A program made the translations under genes and the position numbers. A stretch of DNA of 64,000 nt from Deltaproteobacteria bacterium. Lineage in GTDB: Bacteria; Desulfobacterota; Binatia; Binatales; Binataceae. The notes below the pieces were generated by a model. It had not been told where the DNA came from. It searched no databases and saw only the letters and a program-made list of their open reading frames with translations. Location: positions 1 through 64,000 of the forward strand of contig PLDK01000044.1 of the NCBI GenBank assembly GCA_003135135.1, written 5' to 3'. This document shows positions 27,000 to 35,716 of the stretch, piece by piece (the stretch's first letter is position 1; each line of letters starts with the position of its first letter).

Positions 27000-27908
27000 A
27001 TGGCCTCGCTCATCGAAGAACTCCAACGCCATGCACTCGACCGATCAGTTCCCGTCGAGGACCTGCTTCGGAAGGCGTGGGTCGCCGCGCAAAAGCTTGG
27101 GCTGACCGAGTTTTCAGCGTGGGCTAAGAAGGAACTCGATGGCTACGACCCATCCGACGCGATTCCTGCATACCGGCGTGTTCAAAGCGAGTTTCAGGCA
27201 TATAATCCATACCACGGGTGGCAGTCGATCATCTGGTCGGACGTCAAGAAAGTCCAACGGCTGTTCGAGCCAAGGGAGATAATTACACCGGCAGGACCTC
27301 TTGAGCAGATTGCGGATGAAGATCAAGCGCTCTTTATTTTGACCCCCGAACTCAAAGCGCGTCTCGTTGCCTCCCTAGAGGTTCCGACCGACGTCAGGTG
27401 CTTGCTCAATAAGAGTGAGTTGCTGGAGATAATCAGCCACGTCCGAAACGAGGTTTTGAGGTGGAGCGTGGAACTTGAGCAGGCGGGCATCGTCGGCGAG
27501 GGCCTCAGCTTTTCCTCGCAGGAGAGCGAGAAGGCACAGAGGGTCGAATTCCATTTTCACGGCGTCCAGAACGTCTCGAACATGCTCGGCGATGTCGCCG
27601 AGGGCGGGCGCATCACGATCAATCAGCAAGCCTCACAAGGCGCTGATCCGCAGGCACTTGCAGATCTTGCCGAACAGCTCCGCCAAAACCTCGATTATCT
27701 GGTCCCGGCGGCTGAGCAGCAGCGATTCGCGCACGAGATCGAGGTGATCGGGGCCGAAGCAGAGGCTGCGACACCCGATGTCGGTAAGCTGAAGCGGGCG
27801 TTGAATGCGGCGAAATCAATGATTCAGGAGGGCGCGAAAGGCGCGGTAACCTCGCTCGTTACGCAGGGAGCCCTCGCGCTCATCGAAGGCGCGCTTAAGC
27901 ATCTATGA
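27000..27908 (+). CDS. AbiTii domain protein (abortive-infection type)
   Basis: The 302-residue product opens with the AbiTii domain (residues about 2-190): SLIEELQRHALDRSVPVEDLLRKA, LTEFSAWAKKELDGY, IPAYRRV and NPYHGWQSI. Proteins with this domain are classed with abortive infection (phage defence), but the mechanism of the family is not known to me. The C-terminal third has a glycine-rich strand region (HFHGVQNVSNMLGDVAEGG) and two helices, QALADLAEQLRQNLDYL and LKRALNAAKSMIQEGAKGA, which look amphipathic and could insert into membranes. The gene is single, with no antitoxin-like partner next to it, and is somewhat A+T-richer than the chromosome around it. Confidence 0.8.
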   Translation: MASLIEELQRHALDRSVPVEDLLRKAWVAAQKLGLTEFSAWAKKELDGYDPSDAIPAYRRVQSEFQAYNPYHGWQSIIWSDVKKVQRLFEPREIITPAGPLEQIADEDQALFILTPELKARLVASLEVPTDVRCLLNKSELLEIISHVRNEVLRWSVELEQAGIVGEGLSFSSQESEKAQRVEFHFHGVQNVSNMLGDVAEGGRITINQQASQGADPQALADLAEQLRQNLDYLVPAAEQQRFAHEIEVIGAEAEAATPDVGKLKRALNAAKSMIQEGAKGAVTSLVTQGALALIEGALKHL

Positions 27909-27982
27909 AAATGGAGCTCGAGACAGGGTCGCGCGCCGTCCTACTAGCTACACCGATATGATCCCCCGTCACAGCGAGCTAG

Positions 27983-28060
27983 GGCTGGGTCGTGACTAAC
28001 GAGTCCAAATTACTGGCGACCAACGACGGCGGCGCAAGCTGGACCGACATCATGCCATAG
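27983..28060 (+). pseudogene. Fragment of a BNR/Asp-box repeat protein
   Basis: A 25-codon stretch ending in a stop reads GWVVTNESKLLATNDGGASW and then TDIMP. This is the pattern of one blade of a BNR/Asp-box beta-propeller (sortilin or photosystem II stability-factor type). No start codon or further blades lie upstream, so it is at best the tail of a deleted gene. Confidence 0.35.
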
Positions 28061-28155
28061 CGGGACTGGCCACAGGCGGCAACCCCTTAGCCCGCAGTCC
28101 GGGGTGGGCGAGCATCGGGAGAGCGCGAAGCTTCAAAGAGAGGAAGGATAAAGGC

Positions 28156-28818
28156 GTGACCATCGAGGCGGTGATTTGGGATTTAGGCGGCGTTTTCACG
28201 AGCTCTCCCTTCGAGGCCTTCAACCGCTTTGAGGCCCAACGCGGCCTGCCGAGGGACCTCATCCGGACTGTCAACACCACTAATCCCGACTCCAACGCCT
28301 GGGCGCTGTTCGAGCGTGGCGAAATCGATGGCGCCGGCTTTGACCGGAAATTCCTGGAGGAAACGACCACGCTCGGTCACCCGGTGCGCGGAGCCGAAGT
28401 TTTGCCCCTGCTTTCCGGCGAGGTGCGGCCGCGGATGGTCGAGGCGCTGACCATCTGCAAGCAGCGTTTCAAGGTCGGTTGCATCACCAACAACATGGTC
28501 CATGGTCACGGACCAGCCATGGCGACAAACCCCGAGAGCGCCTCGCGCGGCGGCGGTATCATGCAGCACTTCGACGCAATCATCGAAAGCTCGAAGGTCG
28601 GCGTGCGAAAACCCGATCCCAGGATCTACCTGATGATGTGCGAGCGACTTCAAGTAGAGGCCAAGACTTGCGTCTACCTGGACGACCTGGGCATCAACTG
28701 CAAGGCAGCGGCGCAGCTTGGGATGGTGGCGATCAAGGTGGTAAGCGAGCCCCAGGCTTTGGCCGACCTCGAAGGCGCGACCGGACTGACCTTCCCAAAA
28801 AGTCAGAATCGCTCATGA
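28156..28818 (+). CDS. HAD family hydrolase (HAD-IA)
   Basis: The 220-residue product is a haloacid-dehalogenase-type hydrolase, close to the N-terminal phosphatase of soluble epoxide hydrolases. The nucleophile is D9 in VIWDLGGVFTS. The lysine is in SSKVGVRKPDPRIY and the acidic metal pair in CVYLDDLGINCKAA. The cap domain lies at residues 20-95. The start is GTG at 28156. Such enzymes remove phosphate from small molecules; the substrate here is not predictable. It is a single gene between two gaps. Confidence 0.85.
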   Translation: MTIEAVIWDLGGVFTSSPFEAFNRFEAQRGLPRDLIRTVNTTNPDSNAWALFERGEIDGAGFDRKFLEETTTLGHPVRGAEVLPLLSGEVRPRMVEALTICKQRFKVGCITNNMVHGHGPAMATNPESASRGGGIMQHFDAIIESSKVGVRKPDPRIYLMMCERLQVEAKTCVYLDDLGINCKAAAQLGMVAIKVVSEPQALADLEGATGLTFPKSQNRS

Positions 28819-28884
28819 TCACTCCCGGTCGCTGATGATTGTCCTAAGCCGCAGGTCCCCGTCGTGGTTGCGGCGCGCGGTGCA

Positions 28885-29691
28885 TCATCGGCTGAGCAAC
28901 CCCGCGTCGATTACGAACTGGGAGCCCGTGATGAATCGCGCCTGCTGCGAGGAGAGAAAGACCACCGCCGCAGCCACGTCTTCGGGCTCGATCCACGGCA
29001 CCGGGAGGAGATTGCCGGCGGAGCGCTCGGCGATTTCCAGCGGCGTACTCCCCTCGAGCGACGCCAAGCCGTCATTCATTGGCGTGTTCACGCCGGTGGG
29101 ATGAATCGAAACCACGCGAATTTTGTGCGGCGCCAGTTCGATCGCCCACGACTTCGTCAATCCGACCAGTCCCCACTTGGAGGCGGCATAGTGACTTAAC
29201 CGCGCCATGCCGCGCAGCCCGGCAACCGAGGAGTTATTGATGATCACGCCCGACTGGCGGGAAATCATCTGCGGAATCACGTTCTTCGCCACCAGCCACG
29301 CGCCCTTCAGATTGATGTCCAGCATCGCGTCCCACGCTTCCTCACTGAGCTCTTGAGCGAGACCATAGGCGCAGATGCCCGCGTTGTTGAACAGGATGTC
29401 GATTCGTCCGAAAGTCTCGATCGCCTCCCCGACGGCGGCAGCCACGGCGCGACCGTCGCGCACGTCGGCGACGAGCGCGAGCGCGCGCACGCCGAGGCTC
29501 TGAATCTCGGCCGCAACGGAGTCGAGCTCGTGCGCGGTTCCAAGCGCGTAACCGGGGTAAGCCAGTTGCCTCGCCACGTCCAGCGCGGCGATGTGAACAC
29601 CCTCGCGGGCGAGCGCGATGGCGCAGGCCCGACCCTGACCGTGAGCGGCCCCGGTAATCAGCGCCACTTTGTCTCGAAGGTCGTCGTACAT
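28885..29691 (-). CDS. SDR family oxidoreductase, mycofactocin-coupled-like
   Basis: The 268-residue product is a short-chain dehydrogenase with TGAAHGQGRACAIALAREG, where GQGR is the glycine motif variant seen in the mycofactocin-coupled subfamily. An insert (residues 40-60) precedes the usual VADVRD strand. NNAGICAYG and the catalytic SSVAGLRGMARLSHYAASK follow. Members often depend on a tightly bound nicotinamide cofactor and mycofactocin, but no mycofactocin synthesis gene is in this window, so that link is inference. GGAG precedes the ATG. The substrate is likely an alcohol. Confidence 0.83.
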   Translation of the reverse strand: MYDDLRDKVALITGAAHGQGRACAIALAREGVHIAALDVARQLAYPGYALGTAHELDSVAAEIQSLGVRALALVADVRDGRAVAAAVGEAIETFGRIDILFNNAGICAYGLAQELSEEAWDAMLDINLKGAWLVAKNVIPQMISRQSGVIINNSSVAGLRGMARLSHYAASKWGLVGLTKSWAIELAPHKIRVVSIHPTGVNTPMNDGLASLEGSTPLEIAERSAGNLLPVPWIEPEDVAAAVVFLSSQQARFITGSQFVIDAGLLSR

Positions 29692-29740
29692 GATGCGCTC
29701 CCGAAGGATTTCCGCCGAATGATGCGCCGGCTGGAGGCAT

Positions 29741-30283
29741 TCAGCCGTCGGCGGGGGTACCCTTGCGCCGAAACGGCTGGAGATATCCGTCCAGATCGAC
29801 GTGCAGTGCGTTGTTGAAGACGTTGGTCGCGATCATGATTGCGCCGAACGCCGTAAGCTCGACGATCTGCGCGGGCTTAAGAAAACTCTCAAGCCGTGCG
29901 TAGAGCTCATCGCTCACGCGATTGGCGTCGACGACAAGCTGGCGGCCGTAGTCGACCACCGCGCGCTCGGTCTCGTTGAGCTGCAGCGAATCGGGGTCTT
30001 CGCCGGCTTCGATGAGCAGGCGGCGGAAGAACGTGGAACAGATGAGGCAATCGGTCTGGGCGGAGATCGCGTGGACGAAAAGCGTTGTGGCGCGTTCGCC
30101 GAGGAAGCGCGCGACCGCGTCATGCAGCGGATACCACTGCATCAGCGCCTCCAGCGCGATCGGCGAGTGCGCCAGCGTGAGCTTCATGTTGGTCACGCGC
30201 CCGTGCGCGAGGCGCTGGCGTTGCAACTCCTCGCGCGCGGCCGGTTGGGCCTGGGCTTGTGAAATCGGCGGTACGCGGCTCAT
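29741..30283 (-). CDS. Carboxymuconolactone decarboxylase (AhpD-like) family protein
   Basis: The 180-residue product has the all-helical CMD/AhpD fold. The redox-type cysteine pair is in AQTDCLICSTFFRRLL, followed by the helix ETERAVVDYGRQLV. Proteins like this act as alkylhydroperoxidases or as decarboxylases; the CxxC favours a peroxidase-type role. It ends 49 bases upstream of the SDR start on the same strand, so both may be in one transcript. The residues ADG at the end are not conserved. Confidence 0.8.
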   Translation of the reverse strand: MSRVPPISQAQAQPAAREELQRQRLAHGRVTNMKLTLAHSPIALEALMQWYPLHDAVARFLGERATTLFVHAISAQTDCLICSTFFRRLLIEAGEDPDSLQLNETERAVVDYGRQLVVDANRVSDELYARLESFLKPAQIVELTAFGAIMIATNVFNNALHVDLDGYLQPFRRKGTPADG

Positions 30284-30393
30284 TTCGTCCTGTGCAATGA
30301 CACGGCGTTCTTCACGGAGTCACAATCCTCAATCTCGCATCAGCATCATCGTGTCTCGATCGCCGGTCAACCGATTGGCTCAGGCGCGACTGC

Positions 30394-30996
30394 TCAGTCA
30401 CATACGCACGTCGAACACAGCCGTTGCTGCTGTGCGCTGGAAAAACTCAGGCCTGCCGAGGGCGCGCCGAACGAATTGCCCGCGCCTATACCTTGCGCCG
30501 CCCCGGCGAATGAGCCGAGCGAGGAGGACGACCCCGAACTCGCCGCCACTCCGGGAAAGCCGAAGGATTTGGCGGCACCCGCGTTCTGCTGCGCCCCAGG
30601 CATCGGCCCGAAAGAATTACCGGCACCAACGCCGCCCGCCGCTCCGTAGGAAGGAGGCCTTCCCTTGTTGTAGGAGACGCAGGCACCGCTCGCGCTCTGG
30701 CTGGCGCTAAGGTACCCAGCGGCGGTCACTTGGCCCATCCAGTGAGTAGGCTGACCAGGACCAGAACAGGAGCAGTTGAACATTCGCGCTCCGGGGGTCG
30801 AATAGGCGGCGGGCAGCGACGGTACCGGAATTGGGATTGGCGCAATCGCCGTGCTAACAGGGGCCGGCAGTTGGGCTGGAGGGCCGGGCGGCAGGGGAGG
30901 CACCACAAGCGGATTGGTAGCAGGTAGCTGAGCCCATGCGACGGAGGTCAGCATCAGCGCCAGTGCAAGCACCGTTATGGACTTAAGTACAGTCAT
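30394..30996 (-). CDS. Secreted glycine/serine-rich repeat protein
   Basis: The 200-residue product begins with a signal peptide (MTVLKSITVLALALMLTSVAWA), followed by a proline-rich stretch (PLVVPPLPPGPPAQLPAPV). A NCSCSGPG segment and a low-complexity C-terminal half come next, with repeats of the type GAGNSFG (VGAGNSFGPMPG, GAAKSFGFPG, IGAGNSFGAP). The tail ends in the cysteine pair CSTCVCD. Starts at 31014 or 31020 would lengthen the N-terminus without changing the signal. It lies 34 bases after the TolC-like gene, so it may be a substrate or partner of that channel. I do not recognise a family. Confidence 0.55.
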   Translation of the reverse strand: MTVLKSITVLALALMLTSVAWAQLPATNPLVVPPLPPGPPAQLPAPVSTAIAPIPIPVPSLPAAYSTPGARMFNCSCSGPGQPTHWMGQVTAAGYLSASQSASGACVSYNKGRPPSYGAAGGVGAGNSFGPMPGAQQNAGAAKSFGFPGVAASSGSSSSLGSFAGAAQGIGAGNSFGAPSAGLSFSSAQQQRLCSTCVCD

Positions 30997-31030
30997 AGCC
31001 CTGTTTGCCGGCATGGTCATCGGCACGGGT

Positions 31031-33181
31031 TCAAAAGCGCGAGTACCATGGCGACTGACGCGGGTTCTGCACCTGGAAGTCGATGTTGAACTGCCCGAAC
31101 AGCGTGCCTTCAGCATGCCACAAGGCCAGGCGCGCGTTCTCCAAGCCGACATCGGCCTGAACCTCGTTGCCTTGCGCGGTTACCAGATTGCTTTGGTACT
31201 GTAGAAGCGTGTTGGTGGTTGCCATGCCGACGCGGAATTGCGCCTGAGTATCGTGCAGACTCTGTGCCGCGTAAACGGTAGCCTCCCGGGTGGCCTCGAC
31301 CTGCTCCTCGTAGGCGCGCAAATTGGCAAGCGCACTTTTAACCAGCAAAACCGCCTGGTAGAGCGCCTGGCGATACTGCATCCGGGCCTGGTCATACGAG
31401 ACATGAGCCTGCGCCAGAGCGGCTTTCGCGGCGGCGTTGTCCAGCGGCATCGAAAAGCCCAGGACCGCGGCATAGTCATAAAATTTGAAATCGAACAGGC
31501 TGTTCAACGACGAGCCGTAGTCGCCGCCAAAGGGAAGCTCGGCCGCATTGTCAGTTCCGGGTTTTGCACTGGGTCCGTTCGGGTCATAGCAGTTGGCATA
31601 GGCGGGTATCGTGCCGGAGGCGGTACATTTGGAGTTGCCGGCCTCTGATGTTATGCCGATCTGCACGCCCAGATTGAGCGATGGCAAGGTCTGATTTTCC
31701 GCGTATTTGACCTGGATCAACGCGCTGCGAATCGCTTCGCGCAGGCCGGCCAGTGCGGGGCTGTCTTCGAGCATCTTCTTGAACGCGACATCGTCGGTCT
31801 CGAGTGGTCCAAACTTCGTGTCGGGTTGCTGCAGAGGCTCGATTTCGGCGGCAAGCATCGCACCGGCATGGTTAAGCGCCACGTCCTGGCGAAGCGTAGT
31901 GCGGGCGATCTCGAGGCCGGCCCGGGCTGCGGATAGGTTTGCCCGCGCGGTGGCGGCTGCCGACATAGCCTCGGACAGGTTTACCGCAGCCATCATACCG
32001 AGCCGGACGTTGTTGCCGTTAACCCGAACCAGGTCTGCGTTGAACTTCAAGGCTGAATCAGCGACCTGCAAGCTCTGCTCGGCCCCCACCACACCCCAAT
32101 AGTCGTTACCGATGCGCTGAACGAAGTCGTTAATCGATGAAGCATAGTTCCATTGTGAAGACCGTTGCGCCGACTCGGCCAGACGGACATTAATCGTGGC
32201 AAACTGCCAGCCGAAATTCTGCAATAGCGGCTGCGACAGCGACATTACCATGGTGGGCGTATATACGGGATTGACCGGGCTGAATGAGCTGTTGGTCAGC
32301 TCGCGGTCGTTGTTGAAGGTAATGCCCAAAGTGCCGTTGCTCCCGGAAAGCACTTTGCTCATCCCAAAGTTCCAATCGTAGAACTTCCCCACGTTGGCAA
32401 TGGAGCCGGGGTTCTGAAACGGCGAAGAGACTGGCGTGACTTCCTTCTCCGTGTCTATTTGCGAGCTTAGCTGGGGGTCGAACACGGCGTTCGCCGCCTT
32501 GACGCTCTCGGTCGCCGCAACCGGGTCCAACGACACCGACTGCAGGCCAGGATTATTCTCCAGCGCCAGGTAGATGGTTTCTTTGAGACTGAGCTTATGC
32601 TCCTGGTTGTCCTCGATCCGGGGGAAGTAGTCGCGTGCTAAATCCTCACGGCCGGGAATCCATTGGCGAGCTAGCATATCAGGCAGCGACAGGATGGGAT
32701 TAGTTTCGAACTTGTGCGCCGCCTGGGAAGAAACGCTGACATCGACGGGCGGCGTCGAGTTTTGCGCTCCGACCGAGCTGGTTTGATTTCCCGAGCTGAC
32801 TGGATTCCCGGTACTCCCGTTTGCACTCTCCGGCTGCGCCTGGGCATACACCAGTGGGATCGTCGTCGCCATCAGGCCGGCGGCTACGAGGGCAAATGAC
32901 CCGGCGATGCCTGCCTGCAAGCGCCAAAAGCTGCGTGAAGCTTTGGCGACGACCGCAGCATCGTGTCGCTGTATTTCCCCCGCACGAAAGCGCGCCAGGA
33001 GGATCGTCGCCCGCGCTCGCGCGCTCAAGTTGCCGATAACGATGGCCAAGCGTGAAATGGCGGGAACATACAGGAGCATCGCCAACGGCCACAGCAGCGG
33101 CGAGGCCGAAGCGATTCGCCGGATTGCACAGATTGCATTAAGTAGCGCCGCACCTATGGAAGCAGAATGCAATTTCTTCAT
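31031..33181 (-). CDS. TolC family outer membrane protein with long N-terminal extension
   Basis: The last 500 residues are a TolC-family channel protein (LSLKETIYLALENNPGLQ, LSQPLLQNFGWQFATINVRLAE, and the final NTLLQYQSNLVTAQGN). The full frame from the ATG at 33181 is 716 residues, much longer than the usual 420-500. The extra first 110 residues include a hydrophobic segment (SPLLWPLAMLLYVPAISRLAIV) and end in a second hydrophobic stretch (GIAGSFALVAAGLMATTIPL) that looks like the true signal peptide. Either the start lies further in, where no good codon is visible, or the protein has an unusual membrane-bound leader. It is followed by a secreted repeat protein. Confidence 0.78.
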   Translation of the reverse strand: MKKLHSASIGAALLNAICAIRRIASASPLLWPLAMLLYVPAISRLAIVIGNLSARARATILLARFRAGEIQRHDAAVVAKASRSFWRLQAGIAGSFALVAAGLMATTIPLVYAQAQPESANGSTGNPVSSGNQTSSVGAQNSTPPVDVSVSSQAAHKFETNPILSLPDMLARQWIPGREDLARDYFPRIEDNQEHKLSLKETIYLALENNPGLQSVSLDPVAATESVKAANAVFDPQLSSQIDTEKEVTPVSSPFQNPGSIANVGKFYDWNFGMSKVLSGSNGTLGITFNNDRELTNSSFSPVNPVYTPTMVMSLSQPLLQNFGWQFATINVRLAESAQRSSQWNYASSINDFVQRIGNDYWGVVGAEQSLQVADSALKFNADLVRVNGNNVRLGMMAAVNLSEAMSAAATARANLSAARAGLEIARTTLRQDVALNHAGAMLAAEIEPLQQPDTKFGPLETDDVAFKKMLEDSPALAGLREAIRSALIQVKYAENQTLPSLNLGVQIGITSEAGNSKCTASGTIPAYANCYDPNGPSAKPGTDNAAELPFGGDYGSSLNSLFDFKFYDYAAVLGFSMPLDNAAAKAALAQAHVSYDQARMQYRQALYQAVLLVKSALANLRAYEEQVEATREATVYAAQSLHDTQAQFRVGMATTNTLLQYQSNLVTAQGNEVQADVGLENARLALWHAEGTLFGQFNIDFQVQNPRQSPWYSRF

Positions 33182-33689
33182 TTGGTTAGGCTCGCGAGAA
33201 CTTGTCGACCTCATCGAAGGGACCGCGCAAGGCAACAGCGACGCGGAATTCTAGCAGGGTTGATGCATTTGACGAGCGCCACGATGCCGGATCGCAGCAC
33301 TTGCGGCCCATTTCGCCCCCGTACCTCAACATACAGCCTCATGAATCCGGATAAATTAGAGACGTGGCGCCTCGGCAAAGGTTACACCGGTTTTCCATGC
33401 GCACTTCAGCGCGAGAACGCGGCTGGCGTCAAGTAGAAGCGGGATTCGCCGGGCGTTGCGTGCCCGCCAGACGCGAAACCGTCCGCTTTTTTCCGGCTGT
33501 CGCTTCTCAAAACCTAATCCGCGCGCACGGCGACCGCAAAGGGCGTCTATGGCGGATCGCATGAGAACCGGGCTCGAAATTTGCGTTTGCAGACGGCCCG
33601 GTGTTGGTGCGAGTCTGAATCAGGATCCAGAATGGAAATCCTCGCTTACTATGGCCGCCGATTCGTTTCGCCATTGGGGGAGGGAACAA
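33182..33689. other. Divergent spacer with no recognised gene
   Basis: About 500 bases lie between the TolC-like gene on the minus strand and the pilus-type protein on the plus strand. It must hold both promoters. Open frames here are arginine-rich and non-conserved in appearance, typical of GC-rich non-coding DNA. GGGGGAGGGA at 33676-33685 is the ribosome-binding site of the downstream gene. Confidence 0.45.
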
Positions 33690-34094
33690 ATGATAATCGA
33701 AGAGGCTGATACAAAGGCGAGTACTCGCCCCATACTGGCGAGCGCCCTGGTGTTGCTGGCACTAATCGCCTTGAACGGATCGTCCGCGCTTGCCGAATCG
33801 CCCAAGGCCAAACGGCGCATCATTCCAGTAGAGATCAGTAAGGGCCAGAACTACACCATAACTGACGTAAAGGAAGGTACGGCCCCCGGCCAGAAGGTGG
33901 TCAACAACCCCAATGCGCTCGTGGTGCAAAATGCTCCGGGCAGGATCGAAGTGGTGGGTGCCGATGCCGGCAGTTCCAAAATCGACGTGACGCTCGCTAC
34001 GGGAGAAGAAGTTACCTATGTGGTGACCGTGAAGGCCGCAGCGCCACCTCAAGGTTCTCTCAATCCAGGCATTGCGCCGACCGTCATTCCATAA
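33690..34094 (+). CDS. Exported protein with pilus-assembly (CpaC N-terminal)-like domain
   Basis: The 134-residue product has a signal peptide-like segment (PILASALVLLALIALNGSSALA) and then a single beta-rich domain: PVEISKGQNYTITDV, ALVVQNAPGRIEVVGADAGS, KIDVTLATGEEVTYVVTV. This pattern resembles the N-terminal domain of CpaC/RhcC secretins of the Tad pilus and type III systems, but the secretin body is absent. A good purine-rich site precedes the ATG. It is divergent from the TolC-like gene and could be a periplasmic partner in secretion. The match is moderate. Confidence 0.6.
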   Translation: MIIEEADTKASTRPILASALVLLALIALNGSSALAESPKAKRRIIPVEISKGQNYTITDVKEGTAPGQKVVNNPNALVVQNAPGRIEVVGADAGSSKIDVTLATGEEVTYVVTVKAAAPPQGSLNPGIAPTVIP

Positions 34095-34192
34095 TCTTAG
34101 GAACCGGCAAACCCCATATCAGTGATGGCCTGCGCATCAGGATCGGTGCATACCTTGACCAGTGCGGGCTGACCGCGTTTGATCGCTCGCGG

Positions 34193-35431
34193 TCAGTTTC
34201 CGAAGTCCCAGCCTTCCCCAGAGTGATACCGTCCCAGCACGTTCTTCGCGATCAGGATCCGGTGGACCTCGTCCGGGCCGTCCGCGAGCCGCAGCGTCCG
34301 GGCCCCCAGGTACATGGCGGCAAGCGGCAGGTCGCCCGAGACGCCCGCCGCGCCCCACACCTGGATCGCGCGGTCGACCACCCGCTCGTAGGCCGCCGGG
34401 ACGAAGATCTTGATCGCCGAGATGTCCGTGCGCGGGTCGGTGCCGCTGTCCATGCGCTCGGCGCAGTGGATGGTCATCAAGCGCGCCGCCTGGATATCGA
34501 TGTAGGAGTCGGCGATGAAGCCCTGAATGAACTGCTTGGTCTCGAGCTTGCCGCCGTGCACCTCGCGCATCGTGGCGCGCTCGACCATCAAGTCGAAGGC
34601 CCGCCACATCTGCCCGATCGAGTTCATGCAGTGATAGACGCGCCCCGCGCCGAGGCGATCCTGTGCGGCCTGATGGCCCGAGCCCGCCTGGCCGAGTTGG
34701 TTAGCGAGCGGCACCCGCACGTCGTCGTAGGTGATCTCGCAGTGGTCGCTCGGCCTGCCCCAGATCTCGATGCCGCGCACGATGCGAACGCCCGGCGTGT
34801 CCTTGGGCACGATGATCTGCGTCATGCGGCCGTTGTCGTCGCCTTTCCCGCCGGTGCGGCACATGACGATCAGGAAGTCGGCGCGAAACCCGTTTGAGGT
34901 GAACCATTTGTGCCCGTCGATCACCCACTGGTCGCCCTCGCGGCGTGCCGTGGTCTTGATCGACCGCGGATCCGAGCCTGCAGAGTCGGGCTCGGTCATG
35001 GAGAAGCCGGACTCCATCTTGCCCTCGGTGAGCGGCACCAGCCACTTGCGCTTCTGCTCCTCCGTGCCGTACTTGAGCAGGATCTGCTGGTTTCCCGAGT
35101 TGGGCGCGACCACGCCGAAGAGCGCCGCCGCTCCCATACTGTAGGCCAACACCTCGTTCATGTACGCATGCTCGAGGAAGCCCAGCCCGGCGCCACCATA
35201 CTCCGGCGGAAGATGCGGCGCCCAGAGGCCCGCCTGCTTCACCTTCTCCTTGATCGAGTCGCGTAGCTCCCGAGCGCTGCGCCGCTCCTCCTCCGTCGCG
35301 CCGTCGCGCCAGCCCGCCCAGAGCTTGTGCTCGTTGGGCATGATTTCGCGGTTGACGATCTGCGCGGTGAGCGCGCGGATCTCGTTAATCCGGGCGTCGA
35401 GCGTCGGGATGGGTTTCACGTTCATTTGCAT
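34193..35431 (-). CDS. Acyl-CoA dehydrogenase family protein
   Basis: The 412-residue product is an acyl-CoA dehydrogenase with the segments PPEYGGAGLGFLEHAYMNEVL, SGFSMTEPDSAGSDPRSIKTT, VIDGHKWFTSNGFRADFLIVM and IQVWGAAGVSGDLPLAAMY. Homologous proteins include the ACAD10/11 group, acting on 4-hydroxy- or long-chain acyl-CoA. Arginine in place of the usual small residue at QDRLGAGRVYHCMN is typical of that group. GAGGAA lies before the ATG at 35431. It is alone on this strand; its electron acceptor should be ETF. The exact substrate is unknown. Confidence 0.9.
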   Translation of the reverse strand: MQMNVKPIPTLDARINEIRALTAQIVNREIMPNEHKLWAGWRDGATEEERRSARELRDSIKEKVKQAGLWAPHLPPEYGGAGLGFLEHAYMNEVLAYSMGAAALFGVVAPNSGNQQILLKYGTEEQKRKWLVPLTEGKMESGFSMTEPDSAGSDPRSIKTTARREGDQWVIDGHKWFTSNGFRADFLIVMCRTGGKGDDNGRMTQIIVPKDTPGVRIVRGIEIWGRPSDHCEITYDDVRVPLANQLGQAGSGHQAAQDRLGAGRVYHCMNSIGQMWRAFDLMVERATMREVHGGKLETKQFIQGFIADSYIDIQAARLMTIHCAERMDSGTDPRTDISAIKIFVPAAYERVVDRAIQVWGAAGVSGDLPLAAMYLGARTLRLADGPDEVHRILIAKNVLGRYHSGEGWDFGN

Positions 35432-35716
35432 GTTGTCTTCCTCTGCGGGCTCAAGCGTTGCACCGCGCCACCGCGGTCAAAACTTCTCCCGCTCGCCTTG
35501 GGATCAAAGGCCACACTCCACAAGCCTTGTTAAGGTTTTCATCGCTGAAGCACATCCGGCGTTGCCAAACGATTGCACTGGAAAAAATAATTGCGCGTGT
35601 CGGGTCATAGAAGAGCGGCACTCGTTGGGCATCACCGGTGGCGATGCCCATGAGTACACAAGCCTTCCACTACTGAACGAATCAGAAAAATACAAGAACT
35701 CACATACGACTGGCAG

